Shown piece after piece: positions 55,465-64,000 of a stretch of 64,000 nt of DNA. Numbering within the stretch: position 1 is the first letter of the stretch; each line of letters begins with the position of its first letter. Made by a program: the position numbers and the translations under genes. The notes under the pieces are model-generated. The model did not search any database. It was given only the letters and a program-made list of their open reading frames with translations, and was not told the origin of the DNA. This stretch comes from Chitinophaga eiseniae (lineage in GTDB: Bacteria; Bacteroidota; Bacteroidia; Chitinophagales; Chitinophagaceae): the NCBI RefSeq assembly GCF_012641265.1, contig NZ_JABAHZ010000002.1, positions 1,426,001 to 1,490,000 of the forward strand. Direction: 5' to 3'.

Positions 55465-56808
55465 TCAGCGGCTGAACGCCAGCCGTTGACCCAGTATATT
55501 TTCGTTGAAAACACCGTTAGCATAAGCCAGGTGACCGTTTACAAAGGTATGGGTGATCGCAGCCGGGAAGGTATGTCCTTCAAATGGGCTCCAGGCGCAT
55601 TTGTAGAAGATATTCTCTTTATTAACGCTGGTTTGGCCCTGCAGATCTACGATAACGCAGTCAGCAAAATACCCTTCTCTCAAAAACCCTCTTTCTTTTA
55701 CCTGGAAGCAGATGGCAGGTGCATGGCTCATTTTCTCCACCACTTTTTCTATGCTGATATCTCCCTGCCGGGCGTGTTCGAGCATGAGCAGCAGGCTGTG
55801 TTGTACCAGTGGTACGCCAGAGGGGGCCTGCAGGTAGGGCTGTTGCTTTTCTTCCCAGGTATGCGGGGCGTGGTCGGTGGCAATAATATCCAGCCGGTCG
55901 TCCAGGAGTGCCTGCCAGAGCGCGGTTTTATTTTCCGGTGCTTTGATGGCGGGATTGCATTTGATCAGGTTGCCGTATTGGGCGTAATCATCTGCGGTGA
56001 AATGGAGGTGATGTACACATACTTCTGCGGTAATCCTCTTTTCGGCCAGGGGCAGCATGTTACCGAATAATTGCAGCTCCCGGGCGGTGGAGATATGCAG
56101 AATATGCAGGCGGGCATCGTGTTTCTGTGCAAACTGGATGGCCACGAGCGATGATTCGAAACAGGCCTCCACGTTACGGATCAGCGGGTGGTCGGCAGCC
56201 GTGAGCTGGTCGCCTTTTTCCCGCTGGAAAGCTTCCATATTGGCACGGATGATTTTTTCATCTTCGCAGTGGGTAGCAATCAGCAATTCACTGTTGGAAA
56301 AAACGGTTTCCAGTGTGAGGTAGTTATCCACCAGCATATTGCCGGTAGAGGATCCCATGAATATTTTGACCCCGCAAACGCTGTCTTTTTTGGCGTTTGT
56401 TTTCAGGATTTCTTCTACGTTATCATTGGCAGCCCCCATAAAAAAGGAGTAGTTAGCCAGTGAATGTTGTTGGGCAATGGTGTATTTATCTTCCAGCAGT
56501 TCCTGTGTAAGGGCGGCTGGCTTGGTATTGGGCATCTCCATGAAGCTGGTGGTGCCACCGGCTACGGCGGCGCGGGCTTCGGTATAAATGGTGGCTTTTT
56601 GTGTTAAGCCGGGTTCACGGAAGTGTACCTGGTCGTCTATAACACCCGGCAACAGGTGTTTTCCTTCTCCGTTAATTTCTGTGTATTGGCCGCTGACGGT
56701 GATGTTGGGCGCAATTTTTTCAATGCGGCTGTTCTTGATCCATACATCCTGTACCGTGGTGCGTCCTTCGTTAACCACGGCGATATTCCTGATGAGGTAG
56801 TTTTGCAT
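55465..56808 (-). CDS. pyrC: Dihydroorotase
   Basis: A 447-residue amidohydrolase that converts carbamoyl-aspartate to dihydroorotate in pyrimidine synthesis. Signatures: GVIDDQVHFREPG (58-67 for DDQVHFREPG), where the first of the two usual metal-binding His is Gln60 and the second is H62; the carboxylated-Lys strand GVKIFMGSS; ATHCEDE; HILHIST; and IATDHAPHT. The Gln substitution appears to be a lineage trait rather than damage, since all other residues are intact. A long hairpin follows the stop. Confidence 0.93.
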   Translation of the reverse strand: MQNYLIRNIAVVNEGRTTVQDVWIKNSRIEKIAPNITVSGQYTEINGEGKHLLPGVIDDQVHFREPGLTQKATIYTEARAAVAGGTTSFMEMPNTKPAALTQELLEDKYTIAQQHSLANYSFFMGAANDNVEEILKTNAKKDSVCGVKIFMGSSTGNMLVDNYLTLETVFSNSELLIATHCEDEKIIRANMEAFQREKGDQLTAADHPLIRNVEACFESSLVAIQFAQKHDARLHILHISTARELQLFGNMLPLAEKRITAEVCVHHLHFTADDYAQYGNLIKCNPAIKAPENKTALWQALLDDRLDIIATDHAPHTWEEKQQPYLQAPSGVPLVQHSLLLMLEHARQGDISIEKVVEKMSHAPAICFQVKERGFLREGYFADCVIVDLQGQTSVNKENIFYKCAWSPFEGHTFPAAITHTFVNGHLAYANGVFNENILGQRLAFSR

Positions 56809-56826
56809 GCCGCAAAGGTAGAAAAA

Positions 56827-57528
56827 TTATCCTTCAAGATGTATGGAAAACACGATCATGCGGGATTGCAGCTTGTCTATTACGTTGGAGTAGCGCAGGT
56901 TAGGGTCTTTCACATGTACATTGCCAAAACCATTGCTGATTTTAAATTCAGGGGCAAATATGAAGCTTTCGAAGTAGAACTCAAACCCGGCGCCTACTTC
57001 GTAACCGTAGTCGCTTTTCTTCACTTTTACCAGGTCTTCCGCCCGGCGTAAACGGGCATTGGAGGCCAGGTCGTAGTCATATTTAAGGCCGGCAATGGTA
57101 TATACACGCATATTGCCGATACGGTCGGATTTAAACTTAATTTGTAATGGAAAGCTCAGCAGGATGGATTCTATCTTCTTTTCGGTGTCCTGTGACTTGG
57201 GATAGCTTTCGCGGTAGTACAGGTTTTTGGAGGCAAAGATCAGCTGCGGGTTAAAGCGCAGGTCAAAATGCTCACTGAGCCTGGCATTGGCCAACAACCC
57301 CAGGTTGAATCCCATTGTTTTCATGGGTTCAGCTACCATGATAGAGTCGGTGGCTAAGAAAGCAGGGGAGTGCTCCAGCTTGTAAGCCGACTGGTTGGCA
57401 GCCAGCGTAATGCCAAAGTAATAGGGTTTTGCATCGTGTTCCAACATATTCAGATTGGTTTGCTGCGCTTTTGCAGGCAGCATCCCGATCAGGAAGATGA
57501 ATATCAGCGCGTAGCGCAGTAGATAGAA
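56827..57528 (-). CDS. PorT/SprT-like outer membrane beta-barrel protein
   Basis: Start at ATG 57528 (MFYLLRYALIFIFLIGMLPAKAQ, a clear signal peptide) gives 233 residues. The rest is beta-rich (LGLLANARLSEHFDLRFNPQLIFAS, VYTIAGLKYDYDLASNARL, GYEVGAGFEFYFESFIFAPEFKI), as in the PorT family that assists type IX secretion. The identification rests on size, fold and position directly after ubiE, which is a recurring Bacteroidota order. Its start overlaps the ubiE stop by 25 bp, pointing to translational coupling. A window protein (DUF1501) carries the matching sorting domain. Confidence 0.75.
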   Translation of the reverse strand, partial: FYLLRYALIFIFLIGMLPAKAQQTNLNMLEHDAKPYYFGITLAANQSAYKLEHSPAFLATDSIMVAEPMKTMGFNLGLLANARLSEHFDLRFNPQLIFASKNLYYRESYPKSQDTEKKIESILLSFPLQIKFKSDRIGNMRVYTIAGLKYDYDLASNARLRRAEDLVKVKKSDYGYEVGAGFEFYFESFIFAPEFKISNGFGNVHVKDPNLRYSNVIDKLQSRMIVFSIHLEG

Positions 57529-58250
57529 CATATGCCGAATGTAAGCGTTTTGCATGTAACGGCCTGAAAACGGGTATTGGTTAATATGGTTCGCATTGCT
57601 TCACCCTGCGGAAACGCTTTCACAGATTCTGGCAGATAACTGTAAGCCGCCTGGCTCTTGGCTATCCATTTCCCGATCAGGGGAGTAACATAGCGAAAAT
57701 ACGAATTATATAATTGTTTAATGGGAAAAACTGTAGGATTCGAAAATTCCAGGATCACCAATCTACCCCCCGGCTTCAATACACGGTACATTTCCGACAA
57801 CCCCTTTTCCAGGTGCTCAAAATTACGTACACCGAAAGCCACAGTTATCGCATCAAACGTCTGGTCAGGAAAACTTATTGTCTCACTGTCGCCGCTTTGC
57901 AGGGTAATTTTGTCGCTAAGACCCAATTTGTCTATTTTTTCCCGTCCATGTGCCAGCATGCCCTCAGAAATATCAATCCCCACAATTTTTTCCGGATGCA
58001 GGTGCTTTTCGGCCATAATGGCAAAGTCGCCGGTACCGGTAGCCACGTCCAGCATCAATTTGGGCTGAATAGCCTTCAGGTAGCGAAGCGCCTTCTTCCG
58101 CCAGATAATGTCGATTCCGAGCGACATAAAGTGGTTGAGAAAGTCATAGCGATAAGCAATATCATCAAACATAGTCGCTATCTGCTCCTTCTTGCTTAAT
58201 TTTGACCCTTCAAAGGGAACGATCTTCTGAACATTTGCATTTTCTGACAT
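57504..58250 (-). CDS. ubiE: Demethylmenaquinone methyltransferase
   Basis: Start at ATG 58250 (MSENANVQKIVPF) gives 248 residues. SAM-dependent methyltransferase with motif I LDVATGTGDFAI, motif II DAITVAFGVRNFEHL, the family hallmark RVLKPGGRLVILEFSNP, and the C-terminal LTFGICSIY. In Bacteroidota it performs the last methylation in menaquinone synthesis (often named menG). It is divergent from ysxC across 89 bp and overlaps the PorT-like gene downstream. Confidence 0.94.
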   Translation of the reverse strand: MSENANVQKIVPFEGSKLSKKEQIATMFDDIAYRYDFLNHFMSLGIDIIWRKKALRYLKAIQPKLMLDVATGTGDFAIMAEKHLHPEKIVGIDISEGMLAHGREKIDKLGLSDKITLQSGDSETISFPDQTFDAITVAFGVRNFEHLEKGLSEMYRVLKPGGRLVILEFSNPTVFPIKQLYNSYFRYVTPLIGKWIAKSQAAYSYLPESVKAFPQGEAMRTILTNTRFQAVTCKTLTFGICSIYCATR

Positions 58251-58339
58251 AGTGCGCAAAGTTAAAGAAATGTGGTCATGTGACAGTATACAAATACAGA
58301 GATCCGGCAATTTTTAATGCAACAAAGCAATTTACCACT

Positions 58340-58951
58340 ATGGTTATTAAGTCAGCAGAATATCTTATCAGCAGCCCCGATTGGGAAAAATGCCCCACTC
58401 CAACCTGGCCCGAATACGCATTCATCGGCCGGTCTAATGTTGGTAAGTCTTCTTTGATTAATGTATTGGCCAACAATGAAAAATTAGCCAAAACTTCCGG
58501 TACACCCGGTAAAACACAGATGATTAACCATTTTATCATCAATAAATCATGGTACCTGGTGGATCTTCCGGGCTATGGCTTCGCTAAAAGAAGTATGTCG
58601 CAACGCCGCCAATGGCAGCAAATGATCGAAAACTACCTGCGCAAACGACCTAACCTGGTCAGCGTTTTCGTACTGATAGACAGCCGCCATGCTCCCCAGA
58701 AAATCGATATCGACTTCATCAACCAGCTGGGCGAATGGAATATCCCCTTCAGCCTCGTGTTTACCAAAGCCGATAAAAGCACCCAGGCGGAAGTAAGCCG
58801 TAACGTGAAAGCATTCCTCCAGAAAATGAGGGAAACCTGGCAATTCCTCCCTCCCAACTTTGTCACCTCCACGGTGAAGAAAACAGGAAGAGATGCGATC
58901 CTTACCTATATCGATGAACTAAATGCCCAGTTCCGGGCCATTGCAGGCTAA
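58340..58951 (+). CDS. ysxC: Ribosome biogenesis GTP-binding protein YsxC/EngB
   Basis: Start at ATG 58340 (203 residues; the longer frame from 58280 reaches into the divergent promoter). TrmE-Era-EngA-YihA-type GTPase: G1 GRSNVGKS (30-37), G2 TSGTPGKTQ, G3 DLPGYGFA (75-82), G4 TKAD (142-145) and G5 STVKKTG. It is required for large-subunit assembly in bacteria that have been tested. It is a single gene between ubiE and locus D. Confidence 0.94.
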   Translation: MVIKSAEYLISSPDWEKCPTPTWPEYAFIGRSNVGKSSLINVLANNEKLAKTSGTPGKTQMINHFIINKSWYLVDLPGYGFAKRSMSQRRQWQQMIENYLRKRPNLVSVFVLIDSRHAPQKIDIDFINQLGEWNIPFSLVFTKADKSTQAEVSRNVKAFLQKMRETWQFLPPNFVTSTVKKTGRDAILTYIDELNAQFRAIAG

Positions 58952-59041
58952 CAATACATTTTCCCCCTCTCTCCAATATTTATTTATATTTGATCTTGTC
59001 TTGCTAATATTGACACTTTATTTATCCAAATACTTGTTGGC

Positions 59042-59635
59042 ATGTCTGATACTACAGATGAAATACTGTGTAAAGGAATACTGGAGAGAGATCAGGAAGC
59101 CTTCCGGGCATTGTATGAAAAATACCGGGATACCATTTATAGCTATACCCTCAAACTGTGCGGACTGCCAGAAGTGGCGTCAGATGCCGTACAGGAGGTA
59201 TTTATGAAGATCTGGATAAAACACGATCACCTGGATCCCGGCTTATCGCTGAAAGCCTACCTTTTTACTACCGCCCGCAATTATATATTCGACTACCTGC
59301 GCAAAGCTGTACATGACCAGCATTTCCGGGAACACTTTTTACAACTGTATACGGAAGATACCGGGGGCGCTATGGACGACCTCCTGTACACCCGCCAGCT
59401 CGAGGCCATCAAAATGAAAGCCATTTCCTGCCTGCCCACCCAACGCCAGCTGATTTTCAGGATGAGCAAAGTACAGGGACTCACCAACCAGGAAATTGCC
59501 GACCAACTGGGCATTTCCATCAACACCGTCAGAGACCAGCTCGTAAAAGCTTCCCGCTTCGTACGGCATTACCTGTACCAGCATGCCGATATCTCTATAT
59601 TACTGGCCATCTTTTGTCACATCTACCCACACTAA
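59042..59635 (+). CDS. ECF RNA polymerase sigma-70 factor (locus D)
   Basis: A 197-residue sigma factor: region 2 EAFRALYEKYRDTIYSYTLKLC and SDAVQEVFMKIWIKHDHLD; region 4 LPTQRQLIFRMSKVQGLTNQEIADQLGISINTVRDQL. Its stop is followed directly by an A-tract/T-tract motif, and fecR begins 71 bp later. It should control the locus D susC that runs off the window. Confidence 0.94.
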   Translation: MSDTTDEILCKGILERDQEAFRALYEKYRDTIYSYTLKLCGLPEVASDAVQEVFMKIWIKHDHLDPGLSLKAYLFTTARNYIFDYLRKAVHDQHFREHFLQLYTEDTGGAMDDLLYTRQLEAIKMKAISCLPTQRQLIFRMSKVQGLTNQEIADQLGISINTVRDQLVKASRFVRHYLYQHADISILLAIFCHIYPH

Positions 59636-59659
59636 AAAAAAAATTTTTTTACCGGATCG
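59634..59659 (+). promoter_or_regulatory. A10-T7 tract with ACCGGATCG after the sigma gene (D)
   Basis: Ten A then seven T (59634-59650) followed by ACCGGATCG (59651-59659). The same order of elements follows the sigma gene of locus C (A8-T5-GCCCGGATA). Position between sigma and fecR in both loci suggests a shared control element. Confidence 0.4.
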
Positions 59660-59706
59660 TCTTTGGGGATTTCCCAATCGTATTAATAGCATGTCAACGA
59701 GGAACA

Positions 59707-60693
59707 ATGGAGGAGCATAAGGACAGTATTAAATCCCTGTTTAAAAAAATGGTGGAAGGGAAAAGTACGCCAGCAGAGCGTTTGCAATTGCTAACGTGGC
59801 TGGAAAACAACCCTTCAGCAGAAGAATTCCCTGCTGTGGAAGACCTGCCGGACGCGGGAAATAAACTGCTGATGCCTGCCAGCGAGGCCGACAGGGTATG
59901 GCACAACATCCTGCGGCAAACGGATCCAACACCCGTTGTTCCGCTGTGGAAGCGAAGTGGATTAAAGATAGCCGCAGCCCTGGTGCCCGTGATCGGTATC
60001 GCGTCCCTGGTACTGTTTTTTTATAACAGGAGAGACCAGCAACAATATTTTGTCAACAATACACACTACGTACAAACGATTCAACTGAAAGACGGATCTA
60101 CCATCCAGCTCAAACAACATAGCCGGGTAACAGTAGCTTTCACACACGGCTATGCCGGAAAACGCGAGGTATGGCTGCAGGGAGAAGCCTTTTTCAACGT
60201 ACAGCAACAGGCCGCGCATCCATTTACCGTACACGCTTCCAATGGAGTAGATATACAAGTACTGGGCACCGCTTTCAACGTAAATACGGAAGAAACCCAT
60301 ACCGCCGTGGTATTGAATGCAGGGAGTGTAAGCGTAAAAGCCGCGAAGGCACACAAACCAGTAGCCCTGCAACTGAAACCCGGCGAAATGGCCAGTTTCG
60401 ATGCCAACACCCGGGTACTTTCGGCCGAGAAAGTAGATACACTGTTTCACACCTCGTGGAAGTACAACCTGATGGCGTTTAAAAACGAATCACTGAAGCA
60501 GGTAATGCATCAATTAGGTGAACAATATGGATACCACGTAGCATTTGAAAACGCTATCCAGGAAAACCTGTTATTTACCGGTTATCTGCCCACAGATAAC
60601 CTACGGCAGGCCATCCTCACCATTGAACAGTCCTTTAATTTAAAAATCGATTTGCAACAAAAGAGTATTTACATCAAGAACAAAAGCTTTTAA
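59707..60693 (+). CDS. FecR-type anti-sigma factor (locus D)
   Basis: Start at ATG 59707 (MEEHKDSIKSLFKKMVEG) gives 328 residues; an earlier frame start overlaps the sigma gene and is not needed. Single transmembrane helix near 85-103 (IAAALVPVIGIASLVLFFY), FecR domain with LKDGSTIQLKQHSRVTV and LQGEAFFNVQQQAAHPFTVHAS and VLGTAFNVNTEE, then the C-terminal ESLKQVMHQLGEQYGYHVAF. SusC follows only 21 bp later, without the hairpin seen at loci B and C. Confidence 0.94.
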   Translation: MEEHKDSIKSLFKKMVEGKSTPAERLQLLTWLENNPSAEEFPAVEDLPDAGNKLLMPASEADRVWHNILRQTDPTPVVPLWKRSGLKIAAALVPVIGIASLVLFFYNRRDQQQYFVNNTHYVQTIQLKDGSTIQLKQHSRVTVAFTHGYAGKREVWLQGEAFFNVQQQAAHPFTVHASNGVDIQVLGTAFNVNTEETHTAVVLNAGSVSVKAAKAHKPVALQLKPGEMASFDANTRVLSAEKVDTLFHTSWKYNLMAFKNESLKQVMHQLGEQYGYHVAFENAIQENLLFTGYLPTDNLRQAILTIEQSFNLKIDLQQKSIYIKNKSF

Positions 60694-60714
60694 AAAAGAC
60701 AACCAAAATTAGTT

Positions 60715-63700
60715 ATGAAAAGAATGCGTTCAATCAGTTACCCACTGATAATGGTGACTGCTATGTCGTGCTGCCTGCAATGGTCAACAGCACAGATAGC
60801 AAAAGCAGCTGTCCACGACACCACCCCGGCAACCCGGCCACTGATTACTGTAATCAATGAACTGGAAGCAAAATTCGATGTGCGCTTTAGCTACAATGCC
60901 ACCCTGCTCAGGGATAAAAACGTTGTAATGCAGAGCATTAGCAGCTTTCAGGCCGATAATATTGAAGAAAGCCTGAATAAATATATAGCGCCACTCGGCC
61001 TTGTCTGCAAAAAAATAAATGGTAAACTATATGTCCTGAAAGCAGAAGTGGCCGGTGATACCAAAATAATCACTACCGATGTAGCAGACGTAATACAGCA
61101 ACAGGTAACCAAAGGCACTGTAAGAGATTCGCTCGGCAATGCCTTACCCGGTGTAGCAGTACAAGTGAAGGGAAGCAGTAAAGGAGCCGTCACCGACAAA
61201 GAAGGTCGCTTTGCTATCGACAATGTAAAGGAGGGCGATGTACTGGTGTTTAGTCTCATGGGATATACGCCTAAAGAATATATCGTAAGAGGCTCCCAGG
61301 CCGTGAACATGGTACTCAACGACCAGGCCATCAACATCGACCAGGTAGTAGTAACGGCCCTCGGTATCAAACGCCAGGAGAAAGCCCTGGGATATGCGGT
61401 ACAAAAAGTGAAAGGCGATGCTATCCAAACTGTAAAAGGCGTGGATATGGCTACCTCCCTCACCGGGCAGGTATCCGGCCTCGTTATTAAAAACTCTACT
61501 GAATTCTTCGCCAAACCAAAGGTGGAACTAAGGGGAGAAGATGCCCTGCTGGTAATAGATGGCGTGCCCTATGCCAACATGACCCTCCGAGATGTGCCCG
61601 CCGATGATATCGAAAGCCTCGATGTACTCAAAGGCCCCACTGCCTCTGCATTGTACGGCTCCCGCGCTACCGGCGGCGTACTCCTGATCACTACCAAAAA
61701 AGGATCCGGTACCGGGTTAACGGTGAATGTGAACAGTACCACCATGTTGCAAAGCGGCTTCCTGGCCATCCCTAAAACCCAGTCCTCTTATGGCCGCGGT
61801 CAGAACGGAAAAATTGATAACGACTATGTATGGGGACCCCGGCTCGACGCGGGTAATACCGCGAGGGACTGGAATCCACAAACCAAACAATTTGAGGACA
61901 ACCGGCCATTGAATGCCATCGGTAAAAACAACCTGAAGAATTTCATGGAGCTGGGACTCATCACCAACAACAACATCAACGTGGCACAGAGCGGAAAGTA
62001 CGGTAGCTTCCGCGCTTCCCTCAATCACATCTACAACAAAGGCCAGTTTCCCAACGCCAAAATGAATATGTACAACTTCACCCTCGGCGGTGAACTGAAG
62101 GCCACAGAAAAATTTACCCTCGAAGGCCACATGGGCGTAAGTAAACGCATGTCGCCACAAATCTGGGGCTCAGGTTATGGCAACCAGGGATATATTTACC
62201 AGCTCACCATGTGGACGGGCGCAGAATACGATATACGCCAGTACCGGGACTACTGGAAGGTGCCTAACAAAACCCAGAACTGGATGTATACCAACTGGTA
62301 CGACAACCCCTACCTGATTGCCTACGAGAAACTCGATGCTATCCAGCAAAATACCACGAATGCGAGCCTCACAGGTAATTATAAATTTAACTCAGATCTC
62401 AGCCTCCTGGTGCGTATCGGCTATGATGTATACAGTAATAAAGAAACAAAAACCAACCCTACTGCCAACATTTATTCTACCCGCGGCGGATGGAATGCAA
62501 AAGGATTGTACAACATCAATAATACATGGGGATGGAGTATCAACAACGATGCGATATTGAGCTACAGCAAAAAACTGGGCGACTGGAACGTAGAAGGTAT
62601 GGCCGGTGGAACAATCTACTACTTTGTAAATGAAGGGTTAATAGCTACCACCAAAAACGGGCTGGTATCACCTACCTATTTTTCACTGAACGGATCTGTA
62701 GAAGCACCAACGTTTAGCCCGTCTTACAAAAGCAAACAGGTAAACAGCTTATTTGGCCGGGCTGCCATTAGCTGGAGAAACATTGTGTTCCTGGACGCTA
62801 CCGGGCGTAACGACTGGAACTCTACCCAGCCAAAAGCAAGCCGCTCCTATTTTTATCCCTCTATTGGTTCCAGCGTAGTGTTGTCTGAAATATTTAAGAT
62901 GCCCGCCTTCACTGATATGTGGAAGATACGTGGTTCATGGGCTACCTTTAAAACGCCTGCCGATATTTATGATATCAACCGCCTGTATAGCACTACTACA
63001 GGCGCCTGGAACGGTGCCAACTCTGCCAGCTATTCCAGCAAATTACAGGGCGCCAGCATACTACCCAGCTCTTTCCGTACCTGGGAAATCGGTACCGCTG
63101 CCTACCTGTTTAAGAAACGCCTGAATGTAGACGTAGCCTACTTTAATAAATACTATTATAACCAACAGAAATTTGTCCCTGTTTCCAGCTCATCAGGATT
63201 CGACAACACCCTCATCAATACAGGTGAAACATACGTGAGAAAGGGGATAGAGGTAACCCTCAGTGGTACAGTCATCCAGAAAAAAGCCTTCCAATGGGTA
63301 TCTACTGTTAACTGGTCAAACCAACACCGTTATTATGTAAACCTGGACGATGTATATTCTCCTAAAAAGCCATGGGTAAATAAAAACGCCCGCCTGGATG
63401 CATTCACCGATTACTATTGGCTGAGAGATCCGAATGGCAACATTATACATAGCAATGGTATGCCGGTGGAAAGCGATTACGAACAGGTGTTTGGCTATAC
63501 GGATCCAAAATTCAGCTTCGGTTTTATCAATACTTTCCAGATCCGCCACTTCACCATAGGACTCAATATCGACGGGCGTATCGGCGGCCTGATGTACAAC
63601 TATGTATACGATAAAATGTGGGACTCCGGTACCAACCCTGAATCTGATAACCAATACCGCTACGATGAAGTAGTAAATGGCTTAACCAATTATGTGGGTA

Positions 63701-64000
63701 AAGGCGTGAAAGTAGTGTCAGGTACGGTTGCCTACGACAACTTCGGCCATATCACCAGCGATACCCGTCAGTATGCAGAAAACGATACCAAAGTATCTTA
63801 CCAGGATTATGCGCAGAATTTCAGGGGAGGAGACAGAGGCATCCAGAAGAAATCATTCGTTAAAATCCGTGAGCTGTCTGTAGGATACCGTTTCCCGGCA
63901 GCTACCCTGGCCAGAACTGGTATTAAGAATGCGTCTGTATCCTTAATTGCCCAGAACCTGTTCCTCTTTACCAAATTCAAATTCTCAGATCCCGATGTAG
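60715..64000 (+). CDS. SusC-type TonB receptor with STN domain (locus D), 3' partial
   Basis: Open to the right edge (1095 codons visible, stop outside the window). ATG 60715 starts a signal peptide (LIMVTAMSCCLQWSTAQ). STN domain about 40-105 (LITVINELEAKFDVRFSYNA), regulatory-like domain (GTVRDSLGNALPGVAVQVKG), plug with ALLVIDGVPYANMTLRDVPADDIESLDV and LKGPTASALYGSRATGGVLLI, then barrel strands to the edge. It should signal to the locus D FecR. A susD gene is expected next. Confidence 0.95.
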   Translation, partial: MKRMRSISYPLIMVTAMSCCLQWSTAQIAKAAVHDTTPATRPLITVINELEAKFDVRFSYNATLLRDKNVVMQSISSFQADNIEESLNKYIAPLGLVCKKINGKLYVLKAEVAGDTKIITTDVADVIQQQVTKGTVRDSLGNALPGVAVQVKGSSKGAVTDKEGRFAIDNVKEGDVLVFSLMGYTPKEYIVRGSQAVNMVLNDQAINIDQVVVTALGIKRQEKALGYAVQKVKGDAIQTVKGVDMATSLTGQVSGLVIKNSTEFFAKPKVELRGEDALLVIDGVPYANMTLRDVPADDIESLDVLKGPTASALYGSRATGGVLLITTKKGSGTGLTVNVNSTTMLQSGFLAIPKTQSSYGRGQNGKIDNDYVWGPRLDAGNTARDWNPQTKQFEDNRPLNAIGKNNLKNFMELGLITNNNINVAQSGKYGSFRASLNHIYNKGQFPNAKMNMYNFTLGGELKATEKFTLEGHMGVSKRMSPQIWGSGYGNQGYIYQLTMWTGAEYDIRQYRDYWKVPNKTQNWMYTNWYDNPYLIAYEKLDAIQQNTTNASLTGNYKFNSDLSLLVRIGYDVYSNKETKTNPTANIYSTRGGWNAKGLYNINNTWGWSINNDAILSYSKKLGDWNVEGMAGGTIYYFVNEGLIATTKNGLVSPTYFSLNGSVEAPTFSPSYKSKQVNSLFGRAAISWRNIVFLDATGRNDWNSTQPKASRSYFYPSIGSSVVLSEIFKMPAFTDMWKIRGSWATFKTPADIYDINRLYSTTTGAWNGANSASYSSKLQGASILPSSFRTWEIGTAAYLFKKRLNVDVAYFNKYYYNQQKFVPVSSSSGFDNTLINTGETYVRKGIEVTLSGTVIQKKAFQWVSTVNWSNQHRYYVNLDDVYSPKKPWVNKNARLDAFTDYYWLRDPNGNIIHSNGMPVESDYEQVFGYTDPKFSFGFINTFQIRHFTIGLNIDGRIGGLMYNYVYDKMWDSGTNPESDNQYRYDEVVNGLTNYVGKGVKVVSGTVAYDNFGHITSDTRQYAENDTKVSYQDYAQNFRGGDRGIQKKSFVKIRELSVGYRFPAATLARTGIKNASVSLIAQNLFLFTKFKFSDPDV

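Noticed and set aside
1-64000. CRISPR arrays, rRNA genes and insertion sequences
   Set aside because: No regularly spaced direct repeats, rRNA motifs or transposase genes were seen anywhere in the window.

Overview
The window is chromosomal DNA from a member of the Bacteroidota, most likely a Chitinophaga-like member of the Chitinophagaceae. The evidence is the gene content: four SusC-type TonB receptors with three SusD-type lipoproteins, three ECF sigma/FecR pairs, a type IX secretion sorting domain, a PorT-like gene next to ubiE, a DUF1800/DUF1501 pair and a Bacteroidota-type second EF-G. Base composition is moderate except for an AT-rich block at about 25.8-29.5 kb. The genus is inferred from style; no rRNA is present to confirm it.

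Layout. 0-9 kb: the end of an FtsX-like ABC permease, then a cellulase-type GH9 enzyme fused to a NodB-type deacetylase, with a SusC/SusD pair downstream (utilization locus A). 9-10 kb: two small membrane proteins divergent from a TetR regulator. 10-22 kb: locus B, with two large (alpha/alpha)6 glycosidase-like proteins and an ECF sigma factor on the minus strand, and FecR, STN-SusC and SusD on the plus strand. 22-25 kb: DUF1569, VOC and AraC genes, then a DsbA-like oxidoreductase divergent from an HxlR regulator. 25.8-29.1 kb: a tight, AT-rich three-gene operon (DUF262 protein, DUF3696-type AAA ATPase, unknown protein) beside a tRNA-Lys gene. This is the best candidate for an uncharacterised system, possibly phage defence.

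29.8-38 kb: a thiolase, a small lipoprotein, a TonB receptor with a His-rich partner (probably metal uptake), and a DUF1800/DUF1501 pair. 38.8-47.7 kb: locus C, with a small HTH gene, ECF sigma, FecR, STN-SusC, SusD and a TPR-thioredoxin protein. 47.8-59 kb: mostly housekeeping genes, namely DUF983, an MsbA-like exporter, a GTPase-site-degenerate EF-G paralogue, a ComM/YifB ATPase, a MutS-like ATPase, dihydroorotase, a PorT-like protein, UbiE/MenG and YsxC. 59-64 kb: locus D, with ECF sigma, FecR and a SusC cut by the window end.

How it works together. Loci B, C and D follow the cell-surface-signalling pattern, in which an STN-bearing SusC signals through FecR to an ECF sigma factor that drives nutrient-uptake genes. 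In locus B one bipartite promoter-like motif (TACCCCCTAC-N10-GCGGACAAT) lies upstream of both fecR and the glycosidase operon. That is the expected layout if a single sigma factor coordinates import and digestion. Several intergenic gaps contain strong hairpins, including both long fecR-susC gaps, which suggests extra control of the receptor genes.
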